From Sporopachydermia quercuum (Eukaryota; Ascomycota; Sporopachydermiomycetes; Sporopachydermiales; Sporopachydermiaceae): a stretch of 64,000 nucleotides of DNA. The notes beneath the pieces are model-generated. The model searched no databases and was not told the DNA's origin. It worked only from the letters and a program-made list of their open reading frames with translations. The number at the start of each line of letters is the position of its first letter. Within the stretch, counting starts at the first letter, position 1. Below are positions 11,065 through 24,627 of this stretch, one piece after another. The stretch covers positions 969,148 through 1,033,147 of the forward strand of contig BCGN01000003.1 in the NCBI GenBank assembly GCA_001599295.1, given 5' to 3'. The position numbers were made by a program, and so were the translations under genes.

Positions 11065-12592
11065 ATTCAGATCTGGAAAAAAGAGCCATGTTTTGTTGAT
11101 TCGTCGATCATTGAAGAACGCAAAGTTCAGCAGTTATTTGGAGCAATGATTCAGATAAGAAGAAAGGAAAAAAGAATGCAGACATGAAGAAGAAAAGTAA
11201 AAAGATTGATGGGGTTTGTGAAAGCAAGTCAAGATATAATACAAAGATAAGATTGAATGCATGTGATAACGAGATTTTGTCTCACAAAATGTTTTCTTGA
11301 TGACGTGAAGCAAAATAATAAAGTTAAAGAATAAGATGGAAGGTTTAAGGTTTAGTTTCAGTTTGGATACGAAGCAATTGGGATTTTCGAGAATAAGCCT
11401 TGTTGATGATGGAAATTAGACCGTGGAACGTAAGAAAATAAGTAAGAAAAGGAATCAAACACTGCTAGTGAATTATAATTGTCGTAAAACAAAAACTTAG
11501 ACACCATCTATACTGCTTTCGAGCAGTCGCACTTGAGATCAAGATATTCAACATGCATACACAGAATTGGTTTGATAAGATAAGATAGATTAAACCCAGC
11601 ACAGCGCGCATACATCATATTATTTTAATGTCAGAGCCACTTTTCTCATCAGATTGCCACCCCACAAATATTGATATTTGTATAATTCAACCCAATGATA
11701 TATTGATCACCGTAGAAAGATAGACTTTGGGAACACTATTGTAATAAGCCTATGATCTCTGAAAAGCGTATCTAAGTTCACTTAAAGTTTACCTCGGTTA
11801 AATTTAAAAGCAAAACTCTAATTAAGGTACCAACCTTAACTTCGTTAGTATGCGAAGTTTCTTAAAGTTCCAAGAAGTATTCTAAATTCGGAAACAGTGA
11901 AAATTAGAAACTCGGGCCTCCGAGCTGACGTTCTGGAGTAGCGATAAGCAGAAGCAAGTACCCATAGGAGAACCGTGAAGAAAATTAATAAGCAAGAGAT
12001 CAAGTGATTGACTGATAACTAGTGTGGTGAATCAATCTTTAGCGACTTCAACCATTGATAGAAGCTTTCACAGAAAAATATGTCTTTGAAAATGAAATAT
12101 GATATGAACTGTTAGGTGGATATCATCTGCTCATAGACAAGATTATTTATTGGATACCTACAGATCAACCGGAAGTATTTTGAATGTTTCTTATTGGGAT
12201 TGTATAAATTGAATTCTTTTTCTTAGTGAGTGATGAAATAAGGAGAAAGGATTACATATATATACACAAGTGCATTGCAATACAAATTTGTCGGCTCAAA
12301 CGATTAGTGGGATTATCAAACTCATTGCTGAATGGGTATCTAGAATTTTGCCTTTATTCTAATTTAAGATAAGTTCATAAATTTCTGCTTGTTTGTACAG
12401 GAAGTTGTGTTGTGTCAGGTTTGAGTGAAATAATGACTTTATATGGATCAAATATTTATTAATTTACAATAGCAGCAATAGATAGATAATTTGTTAACAA
12501 ATACTAGTTAAAATATTGGTCGCAGCCATTGTATCTTTATTGCCCTACTCAAAGTTCATACTAAGGACCAGATTCCAACATTTCATTCGATA
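11065..12592. other. Divergent promoter interval, GH17 gene / YVC1
   Basis: About 1.5 kb with no supportable gene. It should carry the promoters of the two divergent neighbours. TATATATA-like sequence at about 12257 could serve YVC1. No RNA gene or repeat recognised. Confidence 0.45.
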
Positions 12593-15500
12593 ATGGATAT
12601 TTGTCTCACTCCTCTCGAATCGTTAGATTCAATTCCTATTGCTAAAATAGTACTATCGGTAAGACAGCTAATATTATCAAGAGTTGAGATTTCATTAAAA
12701 TCAGATCAAATCAAATCACCACAGATATACTCGTTCCTGATTAGACCTTTAGTCAGAGAAATAAAACAGATCAGTTATGTAAACGAAACTACTGGGAACA
12801 CCCAGGTATCTCAAGGGATACTATATGCCTTGTTTGCTAATATGGATCAGTTCAGGAAACAAATGATTGCTAATCCTATCTTTTCAAGTATAGCAGAAAC
12901 GAGGTCTTTAGTATGTGAAGTTTTAGCCATTCGTATGATCAAAGAATTTGAGTATGAGCATTTAGTTAATGCACTTACATTTGACTTCTATCCCTTGTCA
13001 ACAGGTTTGCATAAAGACACCAGATTGGTTCCCAAGTCACAGCGAGTTTCAGCTTTAGAATTAGCTGTCAAAACTTCAGCCAAAAACTTTATTGCTAACC
13101 CTGCAATCATTCACATTCTTCATGAGATTTGGAACGGTAAAATAGTTTTCCAGTCAAGTTTCGATAAGCTGTTCAGCAATAAACGTGATAACTACAGCAA
13201 TTCCCACTTATCACAACAATCAAACAGATATGGGGCAACGGGTTCATTATCATCTCTCAATACAGAAAACGATCACACTGAAGAAGAGCCGGAGGCTGAA
13301 GAAGAGGAAGACGATGATTTAACAAGATTGAAGTATGGTAGCTCAGGTCCTGCAATATTCTACACAATGGATCATATAAGACTTGGAGATATATCACGAT
13401 TAAGAGTACCAAAATATCGTCATATCTTGAAGATTCTTGCTCTATTGGCGTTGCTTATTCTTTATGTCTCCGTTCTTCAAAATAGGTTGAGCGAGTTGGA
13501 TGTAATGGAAACAGTATTCTGGGTATGGTCATTAGCTTACATACTTGATGAACTGACAGTTGTCGCTGATACAGGGTTCTCATTGTATATGATTTCATTA
13601 TGGAAACTAGTTGATATTATTATTCTGTTTATACTGATAGCATATGGATCAGTTAGAATTTCCAGCTTGATAGCTCATTCAAGAGGAATGAACAATTTTA
13701 CAAATGATCCTGCTCATAGTCGTCAAATGAATGAACTAACATTCCTACAAAGAACCAGATTTGCTTATGATATCTTGGCTGCTGTTGCTGTTTTCTTATT
13801 TCCTCGATTGTTCAGTATATTCCATAACAACAAGTATTTCTCTAGAATGTTAGTCGCGTTCAAAACAATGTTTAAAGACTTGACAGCTCTAGTATTTGTT
13901 GTTCTCATAGTATCATCCGGCTTTTATGTTGCATTTTCTTCATTTGCCAGAGATATAATGACATCAAAGGAACTTTCATTCAACATGATGAGAATTTTAT
14001 TTGGCTATGGTCAAATTGTATGGGACCTATGGGAGAAGTTCTCTCATATTGGTAGAATTGTATTGATTCTTTACTTCTTTATATCACAGTTTTTGATCCT
14101 TACATTGTTGATTTCTGTCTTATCAAACTCATATGGAAGAATTCTCTCAAATGCTGATGCTGAACATTATTATCTTCAGGCAGTGAATACTATAACAATT
14201 ATAAAAGTTCAATCAGGCTCATCTTCACCTCTAGCTGGGATTTCTTCTATATATTTGGTGCCAATGAATTTAATTGGCTGGCTTTTGAGACCTTGCTATT
14301 ATATCTTACCGTTGGAAAGGTTTTATGATCTGAACAGGTTAGTTATCACTTTCACGCACTTTCCTGTTTTATTACCAATATACATATATGAGATTAGCCA
14401 GTTATACGTCATAAAAAGGAACAAGAAGCTGAAAGCCGTAAGGAACTCCACTATTGGCTTGGATTTTTTATATTCAAGCTCAGGTTCATCCCCTAGCAAG
14501 TTAATGAATAGGAATGGTCAATTGTCTCAATCTCAAGCCAGAAAAAGCTTTTGTTCGACATCTTCATCAAGAATTCGGGAAATGAGCTATACAACGAAAA
14601 TTCAAAACCTGAAAAATGAAGCGTTGTTCAAAAATAACTCCTTCACCAATTTGAAACTTCCACCAGCAAACACTATAAGCTCAATAAGTTCTTCTCGAGT
14701 ACCTGAGGGTAATTCCATCAGAACCTACAGTTTTTCAACGATCAGTGAAAAAGCACCTTTGCTAGGTAATAGCAATAAAGATAGGAATAAGATAATAAAC
14801 AAGGAAAAAGTGAAACCAAATAAGAAGAATAAAAGGAGATTGAAATCGAAGCTATCACATGAGGAGTTGCTTGATGAGATGTTTTCTAAGAATCTCAATA
14901 ACACTGGAAGCTTCCCAAATAACCTGCATAGAAGAGGTAGCTCAAATCAAACCTTAGGTCATATTTCAAACCAGTTATCTGCTATCAGAGAGATGAACCA
15001 TGGTATTACTAATTTCAACAGTAATATCGTGAACGGTAATGGTAACAGCACTAGAAATAAATATAATACAATGATTGAAAGAGGTAGATCTCAATCAACA
15101 GTTGCGATGATGCATGAACCTCTTGGATCGTTTTCCAGTACTACTAGAATGAATCCTATGTCACATTATCTAGCTAACTCAGGAGAAGGCAACTTGTCTA
15201 ATGAGGATAATCCACACAAGAAGAGTGCTGTATTCTCTTTAGATCCTTCTTCCGTATCATCATCTCCATTGAAATCAAGACATAATACTGGTGATGAATC
15301 TGGTTCCGGAGAGAGAGTCTATCAATTTCCTAATGGTAGACAAAACAAAGAATTAGGATTCAATACCGATGCGAATGGCGCCGATACAGCCAGCATCGGA
15401 AGTGATGAATCAGCCGTTCAAGGAGAATCCCATCCGAAATGGATCCACAGATTACATGATGACGACGAAGATACAGTAGATACTGCTGACCAAAGGAAAT

Positions 15501-15673
15501 TTAGTAGTACTGTAGTCGATGGACGAAATGACAGTCATATTCTGGATTTGAATTTTGGTAGTTTGCCGAAATTTAGTAAACGGTTCAATTTGAATGATGA
15601 TGAAGTCAATGATCTGAATGTAAATCAAGATAGAAGCTCAGGCTTAACTCATCTATTTAGAAAGAATACGTGA
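12593..15673 (+). CDS. YVC1: Vacuolar TRP-type cation channel (TRPY family)
   Basis: 1026 residues, much longer than the 675 of S. cerevisiae Yvc1. Yvc1 releases calcium from the vacuole on hyperosmotic or mechanical stimulation. Residues 1-275 form the cytosolic N-terminal helical region, including the family block RVSALELAVK (about 151-160) and a NGKIVFQS motif. An acidic run lies at about 229-242. Hydrophobic segments from about 278 to 525 fit six transmembrane helices; the last pair flanks a short pore region (about 440-500) and ends at LLISVLSNSYGRIL. The DPLNLI-like piece appears as VPMNLIGWLLRP. The tail from about 620 to 1026 is Ser/Asn-rich and disordered. I see no DDDD cluster like the calcium-sensing one in S. 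cerevisiae Yvc1. Family assignment is firm, orthology likely. Confidence 0.85.
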   Translation: MDICLTPLESLDSIPIAKIVLSVRQLILSRVEISLKSDQIKSPQIYSFLIRPLVREIKQISYVNETTGNTQVSQGILYALFANMDQFRKQMIANPIFSSIAETRSLVCEVLAIRMIKEFEYEHLVNALTFDFYPLSTGLHKDTRLVPKSQRVSALELAVKTSAKNFIANPAIIHILHEIWNGKIVFQSSFDKLFSNKRDNYSNSHLSQQSNRYGATGSLSSLNTENDHTEEEPEAEEEEDDDLTRLKYGSSGPAIFYTMDHIRLGDISRLRVPKYRHILKILALLALLILYVSVLQNRLSELDVMETVFWVWSLAYILDELTVVADTGFSLYMISLWKLVDIIILFILIAYGSVRISSLIAHSRGMNNFTNDPAHSRQMNELTFLQRTRFAYDILAAVAVFLFPRLFSIFHNNKYFSRMLVAFKTMFKDLTALVFVVLIVSSGFYVAFSSFARDIMTSKELSFNMMRILFGYGQIVWDLWEKFSHIGRIVLILYFFISQFLILTLLISVLSNSYGRILSNADAEHYYLQAVNTITIIKVQSGSSSPLAGISSIYLVPMNLIGWLLRPCYYILPLERFYDLNRLVITFTHFPVLLPIYIYEISQLYVIKRNKKLKAVRNSTIGLDFLYSSSGSSPSKLMNRNGQLSQSQARKSFCSTSSSRIREMSYTTKIQNLKNEALFKNNSFTNLKLPPANTISSISSSRVPEGNSIRTYSFSTISEKAPLLGNSNKDRNKIINKEKVKPNKKNKRRLKSKLSHEELLDEMFSKNLNNTGSFPNNLHRRGSSNQTLGHISNQLSAIREMNHGITNFNSNIVNGNGNSTRNKYNTMIERGRSQSTVAMMHEPLGSFSSTTRMNPMSHYLANSGEGNLSNEDNPHKKSAVFSLDPSSVSSSPLKSRHNTGDESGSGERVYQFPNGRQNKELGFNTDANGADTASIGSDESAVQGESHPKWIHRLHDDDEDTVDTADQRKFSSTVVDGRNDSHILDLNFGSLPKFSKRFNLNDDEVNDLNVNQDRSSGLTHLFRKNT

Positions 15674-15941
15674 TGATAGATGAATGTGTATGTATATATA
15701 ATCTAAACTGTAGATCAGACAGATTTATTTCTAGCACTAAACCTTAGTATAAGCAATAGCAAGAAGATAGTTGTTCTGTAGTCATACTCAAATTTTACCA
15801 GTCTGAATTATAGTATGCTGTAATGCTATTTTACTCTTCTTTATTTATGATCCAAAGAGTCGATGACAATATATTTGCTTTTATTACGACAGAATACAGA
15901 GAGTATGAATGAAAAATTAATAGAAATCAACCCTAATAAAT

Positions 15942-18442
<2,501 letters not shown>

Positions 18443-19465
18443 CTAATTTCGCTTAGAGTTACGATTATCAGAAGCAACATCCAACAACAAAGCAGAGTTA
18501 TCTAACAAAACCTTGTTTGAACTTTTACTTAGAATTTCAGCAATTTCTCTAGCTGTTTCCAATCTCTTCAGTTCCACATAATCCTTACTCTTCTTAATGG
18601 CTTCACCAATCAGTTCAGCAGATCTAGCTTCACCCTGTGCCTTCACGATCATTCCTTGTTTTTCTTGTCTGGCTCTATCAACAATAAAAGCAGCTCTTTG
18701 GGCTTCTTGTTGGGCAATCTGTTTGGCTTCAACAGCTTGAGTGAACTCAGGGGAGAATGTCATAAATGTCAAAGAGACGTCATCTAATAAAATATTGAAC
18801 TTTCCCGCTCTTCGGATAAGATTTTCCTTCACCAATTTGGATACTCTTTCTCTCTGTGTGATCAATTGAGAAGCATTGAATTGTGCGACGACAGACTTCA
18901 AAACTTCGTTTACAATACTAGGTAAGACTCTTTCATCATAATCAGTACCTAATGTTCTGTAGATAGTAGGTAATGAAGTGATACTGGGCTTTGACAAAAC
19001 ACGACAAGTGATATTCACCATTTGCAAATCCTTCGTTCCTGTCAAAGATGAAACATTTCGTGGCTTAGCACGAACGTCATAGATTATTGGTGTTTGGAAA
19101 AAAGGAATTGCCACATGTGTACCTTCGTTATAGATTTCAGGCAAAACACCAGAGAAACGAGAATATACAATAGCTCTATGACCACCATCAACTAGATTTT
19201 GGATAATGTTAGTAAAATACGTTGAAATGCTTCATAGAAGGAGAATCCCAAAACATCACAATAGCATTACCAAGGCCTCATATGCTAACCAAGTACCTCT
19301 AATTTACTTACCATTGAACAAAGAAGCATTAACGGCAGCAGCGGTCAAACCCAATAAAAGGATACCAACAGCACCTCCAGCACCCTTATTTGTCTTGGGA
19401 CTTCCTTGCTTCATTGTTCTGTCTAGCTCGGCTAGAAATTGATCAAAAGGACTTCTTCTAGACAT
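18443..19465 (-). CDS. PHB2: Prohibitin 2, two exons
   Basis: Exon 1 19465-19312 and exon 2 19191-18443 encode 300 residues. Prohibitins 1 and 2 form ring complexes in the mitochondrial inner membrane that hold and protect newly made membrane proteins. Exon 1 supplies the N-terminal membrane anchor (GGAVGILLLGLTAAAV, about residues 30-45). Exon 2 opens with DGGHRAIVYSR and continues through YDVRAKPRNVSSLTGTKDLQ, YRTLGTDYDERVLPSIVNEV, FNASQLITQRE and the coiled coil EAKQIAQQEAQRAAF. These blocks are nearly identical to yeast Phb2 rather than Phb1. The intron (19311-19192, 120 bp) has donor GTAAGT, branch TACTAAC and acceptor CTAG. It diverges from NAS6, as in S. cerevisiae. Confidence 0.96.
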
Positions 19466-20122
19466 TGTGCTTCAACTATAATTCCTATCTTATATTGAAT
19501 GAATACTTGGTGAATAACTTACTTTTCCAAAGTCACAAGTCAACCAAGAATATTACTATGATTCCTTCAAATACTCTTATAGCTAACAATGTCGTTTGAA
19601 AATAGAAATAGTACTCGCTTCTGCAATATACACATTAGTTGTAGTAGTGTGTTAATAGCAATTACAGTCTGTTCTATCATCTTCACCACATAAAATTGTA
19701 CCCTCATTACTTATAACTGAAGGCAAAAGCATTGATGTAAGGGTGTTTATATCACGTGATTAAACTGCTAAACATAGAGTCTTACTCTATAAGCTGCTAC
19801 ATACTGCAGAATAGTGCGCGTTCTGCAGATTATAGAACTTTATTTAACCATAGTCATCAGTGGGAATTCAGAAGAACCACTATTAACCCCATCTTTTCTC
19901 CTTCCTTGATGCTAATTCAAGAACAGGCAAAGTAAAAGAGACCTGCAGTTGATTTGCGTTAGGTATTATGATAATGAATACGGATAAGTTTTTTGTTAGC
20001 AAATCTTCTTCTATAGCAAGAGTTATCACCATCTTCCTGCAACATACTATCAACATTCTTTGAGCTAGGGGGCACATAGCACTTAGCAGTTGACGCTTCA
20101 AACGAACTGAGCAATTGAGACA
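19466..20122. promoter_or_regulatory. PHB2-NAS6 bidirectional promoter
   Basis: Divergent promoter of about 650 bp with a palindromic TCACGTGA (CACGTG at 19753-19758), a candidate Cbf1-type site. I looked for the proteasome-associated GGTGGCAAA element and did not find it. Confidence 0.5.
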
Positions 20123-20899
20123 ATGTCGCAGCTAGATGAAACATCACCAATTTCGAACAGGGTTTATCCTTTACATGAAGCCATCATTAACGGAAACTTA
20201 CAACTTGCGAAATCTCTTATTGCCAGCGACCCTTCCTTAGTAAACACTAAAGATGAAGATGATCGAACTCCTTTATTTTGGGCTATTTCTGGACAGAACC
20301 CTGAACTAGTTTCCATACTTTTATTTCCTAATAAAATAGCTAGCCCAGATCAGCAGGAAAAAGCAAAGAAGATAAAAATAGATATTGACCAAACAGATGG
20401 ATCGTCATGGACTCCTCTACATATGGCAGCCTCTGTCGGAAACCCAGAGATATATTCACTGATAATCAATCATGGTCCTGAACCTGATGTTGATGCTGTT
20501 ACTTCTACTGGGTTAACGCCATTACACCTTGCGATTTCTAAAGGACATTATGATATTGCTTATGATTTGGTAGTTAGAAGGAGATCTTCTGTCAGAAAGA
20601 AGGACAGATTACAACAACTACCGTTGCATCGTGCAGCGGCAACGGGCTCTGTTCCTTTAGTCAGACTTTTGGTGAACGAAGGGAAGAGCCCGATCAATCC
20701 TGTAGATAACTCTGGCTGGACACCACTCCATCATGCATTAGCAGAAGGTCATGGCGATGTTGCAATTGAGCTTGTGAAGCTTGGAGCGGACTATAACCAA
20801 ACAGATCCTGAAGGTCACAAGCCAATTGATGTGGCAGTTGATGATAAAGTGAAAAAGTTTTTCATTGCTGGTTGCAGAGAAGAAGGAATCAGCTTATAA
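20123..20899 (+). CDS. NAS6: Proteasome assembly chaperone of ankyrin-repeat type (gankyrin)
   Basis: 258 residues built from about six to seven ankyrin repeats: YPLHEAIINGNL, DDRTPLFWAISG, SSWTPLHMAASVGN, TGLTPLHLAISKGH, LQQLPLHRAAATGS, SGWTPLHHALAEGHGD. The last two and the VKKFFI ending match S. cerevisiae Nas6 closely. Nas6 binds the C-terminal part of Rpt3 and helps assemble the base of the 19S regulatory particle while blocking premature docking on the 20S core. The gene is slightly longer than S. cerevisiae Nas6 (228), mainly through a Lys-rich loop after repeat 2. It is divergent from PHB2. Confidence 0.94.
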   Translation: MSQLDETSPISNRVYPLHEAIINGNLQLAKSLIASDPSLVNTKDEDDRTPLFWAISGQNPELVSILLFPNKIASPDQQEKAKKIKIDIDQTDGSSWTPLHMAASVGNPEIYSLIINHGPEPDVDAVTSTGLTPLHLAISKGHYDIAYDLVVRRRSSVRKKDRLQQLPLHRAAATGSVPLVRLLVNEGKSPINPVDNSGWTPLHHALAEGHGDVAIELVKLGADYNQTDPEGHKPIDVAVDDKVKKFFIAGCREEGISL

Positions 20900-21077
20900 T
20901 AATCTAAAAGAAAGGAGCCGAGTTGCTTGGCTTTCAATACTACTATCTACTCACATAGTCTTTTACACCATTTCTACGATTTTGTGTCCAAGTGTGATAT
21001 TTATCATCATATTATATCTACTATCCTAGTGGTTAAATTCAAACATAAACTCAGTATTTAAAAGCATTATGGAGTAT

Positions 21078-22718
21078 TTATTGTTTGATAGCTTGATCAA
21101 TCACTTTAGCAACTTGAACAACAAGTTCATCGCAGTATCTTGGTGCTACCACTTGTATAGAGATTGGCGCATTTTCGTAAGTCTTAGGACTGTCATATAA
21201 TCCATAAACAAACTCATCACGATCATTTCTAGGTGTATATCCTTCTTCTTTCAAATCATTTTCTAAATCAACCTTACCAGCAGGCATAATCAAACCGGGA
21301 TAATCAAGTAAATTCCATTGTGCACTGTATCCCCAGTATTTTGAGTTATTGTGTGTAGGNGCAGATCCGGGAGTGATTGGGCAAATCACCACATCAACAC
21401 CGCTTTCTTTCCAGTGCTTCAAATACTCATATTGATACTCGTACTTCTTGACATTGTAGTCCCATAACTGTGCTTGAGTTAATTCACCAGCACTTTCGCC
21501 ATGAATCCATTTAGTTAATTCTCTTACAGGTTCACCGCTTTCAGCAATAGATTCAAGATCCTCTTTGCCACCATCACAATAGTACAAGGCAGAAATGATT
21601 TTCCAAGCTTCATCATGTTTCAATGGTGAGAATGGTTTTATTTCCAAATCGAAATCTCCTTTGTAAGCTTTCAGCTTATCAACTACTTCCAAGATTGTTC
21701 TAATAACAGGTGGATGAGGCTTAACTACACCATCGTCGATCAAGTAGCCAATGGTGATTTTGGATTTAGGGGGTAAAGGATCTGCTCTCCAAGGAACAGG
21801 AGAAATCTTTATATCATGCTTTGCCTGATCTTCAATTAACGTAGACATGAAAAGGTCAATTGCGTCTACAGATGTAGTCATAGGTCCCGCAGTATATACC
21901 ACAGCCTCAGCACCTCCCATATGAGCTCTAAAACCTAATGATGAAATTCTACCAGAGGTAGGCTTGAGACCATAAATACCACAGTTACCTGATGGGACAC
22001 GGATTGAGCCACCAATATCAGTACCAATTCCCATTGGAGATGCACCCAAGCCAATAACCGCCCCTTCACCACCAGATGATCCACCAGAGGTTAAATCACT
22101 ATTGTATGGATTGGTGGTAATACCATGAACATAAGAATCAGTTTCAATATGCATCAGGGTTTGAGGTTGAGTTGTTCTAACGAAAAATAATGCTCCGTGA
22201 TTTTCCAAGGTTTGCATTAGGACCGGTTGCTCTTCGACTAGGTCTTCTACTCTGGAGCAGTATCCATAGTTACATTTATGGTCCTTTATAGGACACATTT
22301 CTTTAACCGACACAGGTAAACCATGTAAAGCACCTAGAGTTTTACCATTTGCAGCAAGATACTCATCGCAATATTTTGCCTTCTCGTACGCTTCCTTTGG
22401 TAAAAATTCAGTTGCACAGTTGGTCAGCCTATCAGCAAGAATGGCAGCTCTGATGTAAGCTCCAGCAACGGCTACCGCACTTAATGCACCTGAGGCCAAA
22501 TTAGCTAATAGCTCGGTAACTGGAAGTTGAGTAATAGCATAATCGTCTTCAAGAAGGTATTCTTTCATCAATGGTTTAGTGTTTTTAGGCAAAGGATTAG
22601 GTAACTCTGCCAAATGCTTTGAGCCTTCGGGAGAAGGGAAATAAGTTTCAGCCAAGGCGATGGAATCGGCCAAATCCTTATCAGCAATAGCTCTCAATTC
22701 TTTCCAATCTTTACCCAT
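21078..22718 (-). CDS. Amidase-signature enzyme (fungal acetamidase/Amd2-like)
   Basis: 546 residues, the usual length of fungal amidases. The Ser-cisSer-Lys triad is visible: Lys139 in LPVSVKE, the cis-Ser in GGSSGGEGA (about 214-215) and the nucleophile Ser238 in GTDIGGSIR. The block QTLMHIETDSYVHGITTNPYN is typical of the Aspergillus amdS / yeast Amd2 group. These enzymes hydrolyse small amides to carboxylate and ammonia; the substrate here is unknown. No signal peptide or membrane segment. The ambiguous base at 21360 is the third position of a GCN codon, so the residue is Ala regardless. Neighbours give no pathway hint. Confidence 0.88.
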   Translation of the reverse strand: MGKDWKELRAIADKDLADSIALAETYFPSPEGSKHLAELPNPLPKNTKPLMKEYLLEDDYAITQLPVTELLANLASGALSAVAVAGAYIRAAILADRLTNCATEFLPKEAYEKAKYCDEYLAANGKTLGALHGLPVSVKEMCPIKDHKCNYGYCSRVEDLVEEQPVLMQTLENHGALFFVRTTQPQTLMHIETDSYVHGITTNPYNSDLTSGGSSGGEGAVIGLGASPMGIGTDIGGSIRVPSGNCGIYGLKPTSGRISSLGFRAHMGGAEAVVYTAGPMTTSVDAIDLFMSTLIEDQAKHDIKISPVPWRADPLPPKSKITIGYLIDDGVVKPHPPVIRTILEVVDKLKAYKGDFDLEIKPFSPLKHDEAWKIISALYYCDGGKEDLESIAESGEPVRELTKWIHGESAGELTQAQLWDYNVKKYEYQYEYLKHWKESGVDVVICPITPGSXPTHNNSKYWGYSAQWNLLDYPGLIMPAGKVDLENDLKEEGYTPRNDRDEFVYGLYDSPKTYENAPISIQVVAPRYCDELVVQVAKVIDQAIKQ

Positions 22719-24627
22719 CCTAGAAACAATTCGAAAAAAAGCAATTAAGCAAATAAGTAAATAAATAATTGAAAATCCCTGATGAGTTTGTTGATTCTCG
22801 ATTCAGTATCAAGGTAGTGAATAATCCAATTCAATTGATCTCAATTGTTAACGAAGACTCATCTGATACATGGAACTAGGACATGGGGGTATCCTTTAGT
22901 TTATATACTTTAACAGAGCAAAATTCGAGGTTCTTCAAGAATTCAAGTTTAGAAACTTGGTAAGACGTTTCTAAGACGCAATTTCAATTCTTATTTGTTA
23001 GAGTCCGATCAAGGTCAATCTACAATAGATCGGTGTCGAAACAGGTATTTAATCTTATCAGCATTTAAGTTATCCGACAGTAGTTACCAAAAAGATATTC
23101 TTAGAAGCCAAATCTAAATAGAGTTCAGAAAGCTTAAACATAGTGTAATGAGAGTGATGCAGAAGATAGAACGAGATTTGGGGTTGAGAATTACCGCCCA
23201 ATAATGAATAGAATAATTCAGCTTCCAATTGAATAATTGAAGTTAAATAGCAAACTGTCTGAGTTAGATTGGAATCAGTATATTCCATAAACGTTCTGCT
23301 TCTCGCTTGTGGCAGTCAAGTTGAAGTTTACAATCTTTTGCCGAAGTGCTTTCCCAGTTTGGAATATAGCTACTTTTTAGGCGAACTTTAACCTATCTTG
23401 TCAAAGAAGGCCAGAGGCTGTGACCTTCTACATTTTCTGCTTGGTGATAATGAATGAAAAAGGATCGTTTAATTATAATATTACTTTGACGTTTATATCT
23501 CTTTTTTGCTGTTTTGAAATCATCTTCTAGAAAAGAGCACTGATGATCATCCTTATTAGACAGGCAGACTTATTGCAAAGATTTAGAGTTCTAAAATACA
23601 CTATTCCTTAAATTTAAGTGTATCAGCGGATACCCTAATCGGGAAAATAACGGTGTTTATTGAAACCTTATCAGTATCCACTTCCATTGCTCTTCTTTGA
23701 GATTGATTCTCTGCTTACTGAAAACCGAGAATCAAGATATAAAGAGTTATCAGCAAAACTGTATTTTTGAATATCTGGTATTTAAAATGTATGAGAAACT
23801 AGAGAAATGTGACGGCTGTTAGGGATTCCAATATAAAGTTAATATTATTCCCATAATAGGGGTACATATTGGCAAATGGAAGAAGCGCCAATACGATATC
23901 GAAACTCCCCTTCTGCCAGATGGATCAATGAACCATCTGAAAACTTTGCTTCTCCCGACCAAATGATGATGCTTTTCTGATCTTACGTTTTTCAAGTGAC
24001 AATCTACTGTATCCAATAGAATTCCAGACTAATATGTGAGGACAGTAAATCATTACTAATGGGATAGGCACTTACTTGTGAATTGACACAGCACCTTCAG
24101 ACTCTCAGCAACCTAGTTCAACCCATTTTGTACTCCTATAAATAATTTCTTGATTAATTATCTTCCAACCATTCCAAGAAAACATACAAGAAGACCATCC
24201 AAAGCTGCATCGCTAATATGCTGACATGACAATTCATGGTAGGAATATTGCTGCAACCTCATCCTGAAAACCTTTTTATCTTTCATTCAATTTCACTTCT
24301 CATCCCAACCTTATTTCCAACCTTGCATAATTATCACATCAACTCGCATATCTGATCTCTTCCTTTTAGCATTACATAATCAGTTTATTTTTTTCTCATT
24401 TCAGATCGTAAATGTAAACACAAACAATATCACCGTTTCATTCTAGTGTTTACAAAAATAAAACAATTGTCCACCCGGTACTAATCACCAGTTGTTCAAC
24501 AAGGTAAAACTAATTATCTTTGTATCATACCTCTGACAGCACCTTTTTTACACTTTTATACCACCCTACCCATCTTCTACAGCATAAGCTGTTACATACC
24601 AGAAGCTCATCTCTCAAAACACCACCA
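22719..24627. other. Long gene-free interval between amidase and coiled-coil gene
   Basis: 1.9 kb with divergent neighbours. The only ATG frame of note (23288-23070, minus, 72 codons) has no recognisable features. No tRNA, snRNA or repeat identified. The right 500 bp are pyrimidine-rich on the plus strand, as expected for a yeast promoter/leader. Confidence 0.4.

Noticed and set aside
11640-11660. ATTGCCACC, close to the proteasome PACE element
   Set aside because: Not an exact match and not beside a proteasome gene; NAS6 itself lacks the element.
23070-23288. 72-codon minus-strand ATG frame in the amidase/coiled-coil interval
   Set aside because: No recognisable motif; compared by eye with small DASH subunits and other tiny yeast proteins without a match.
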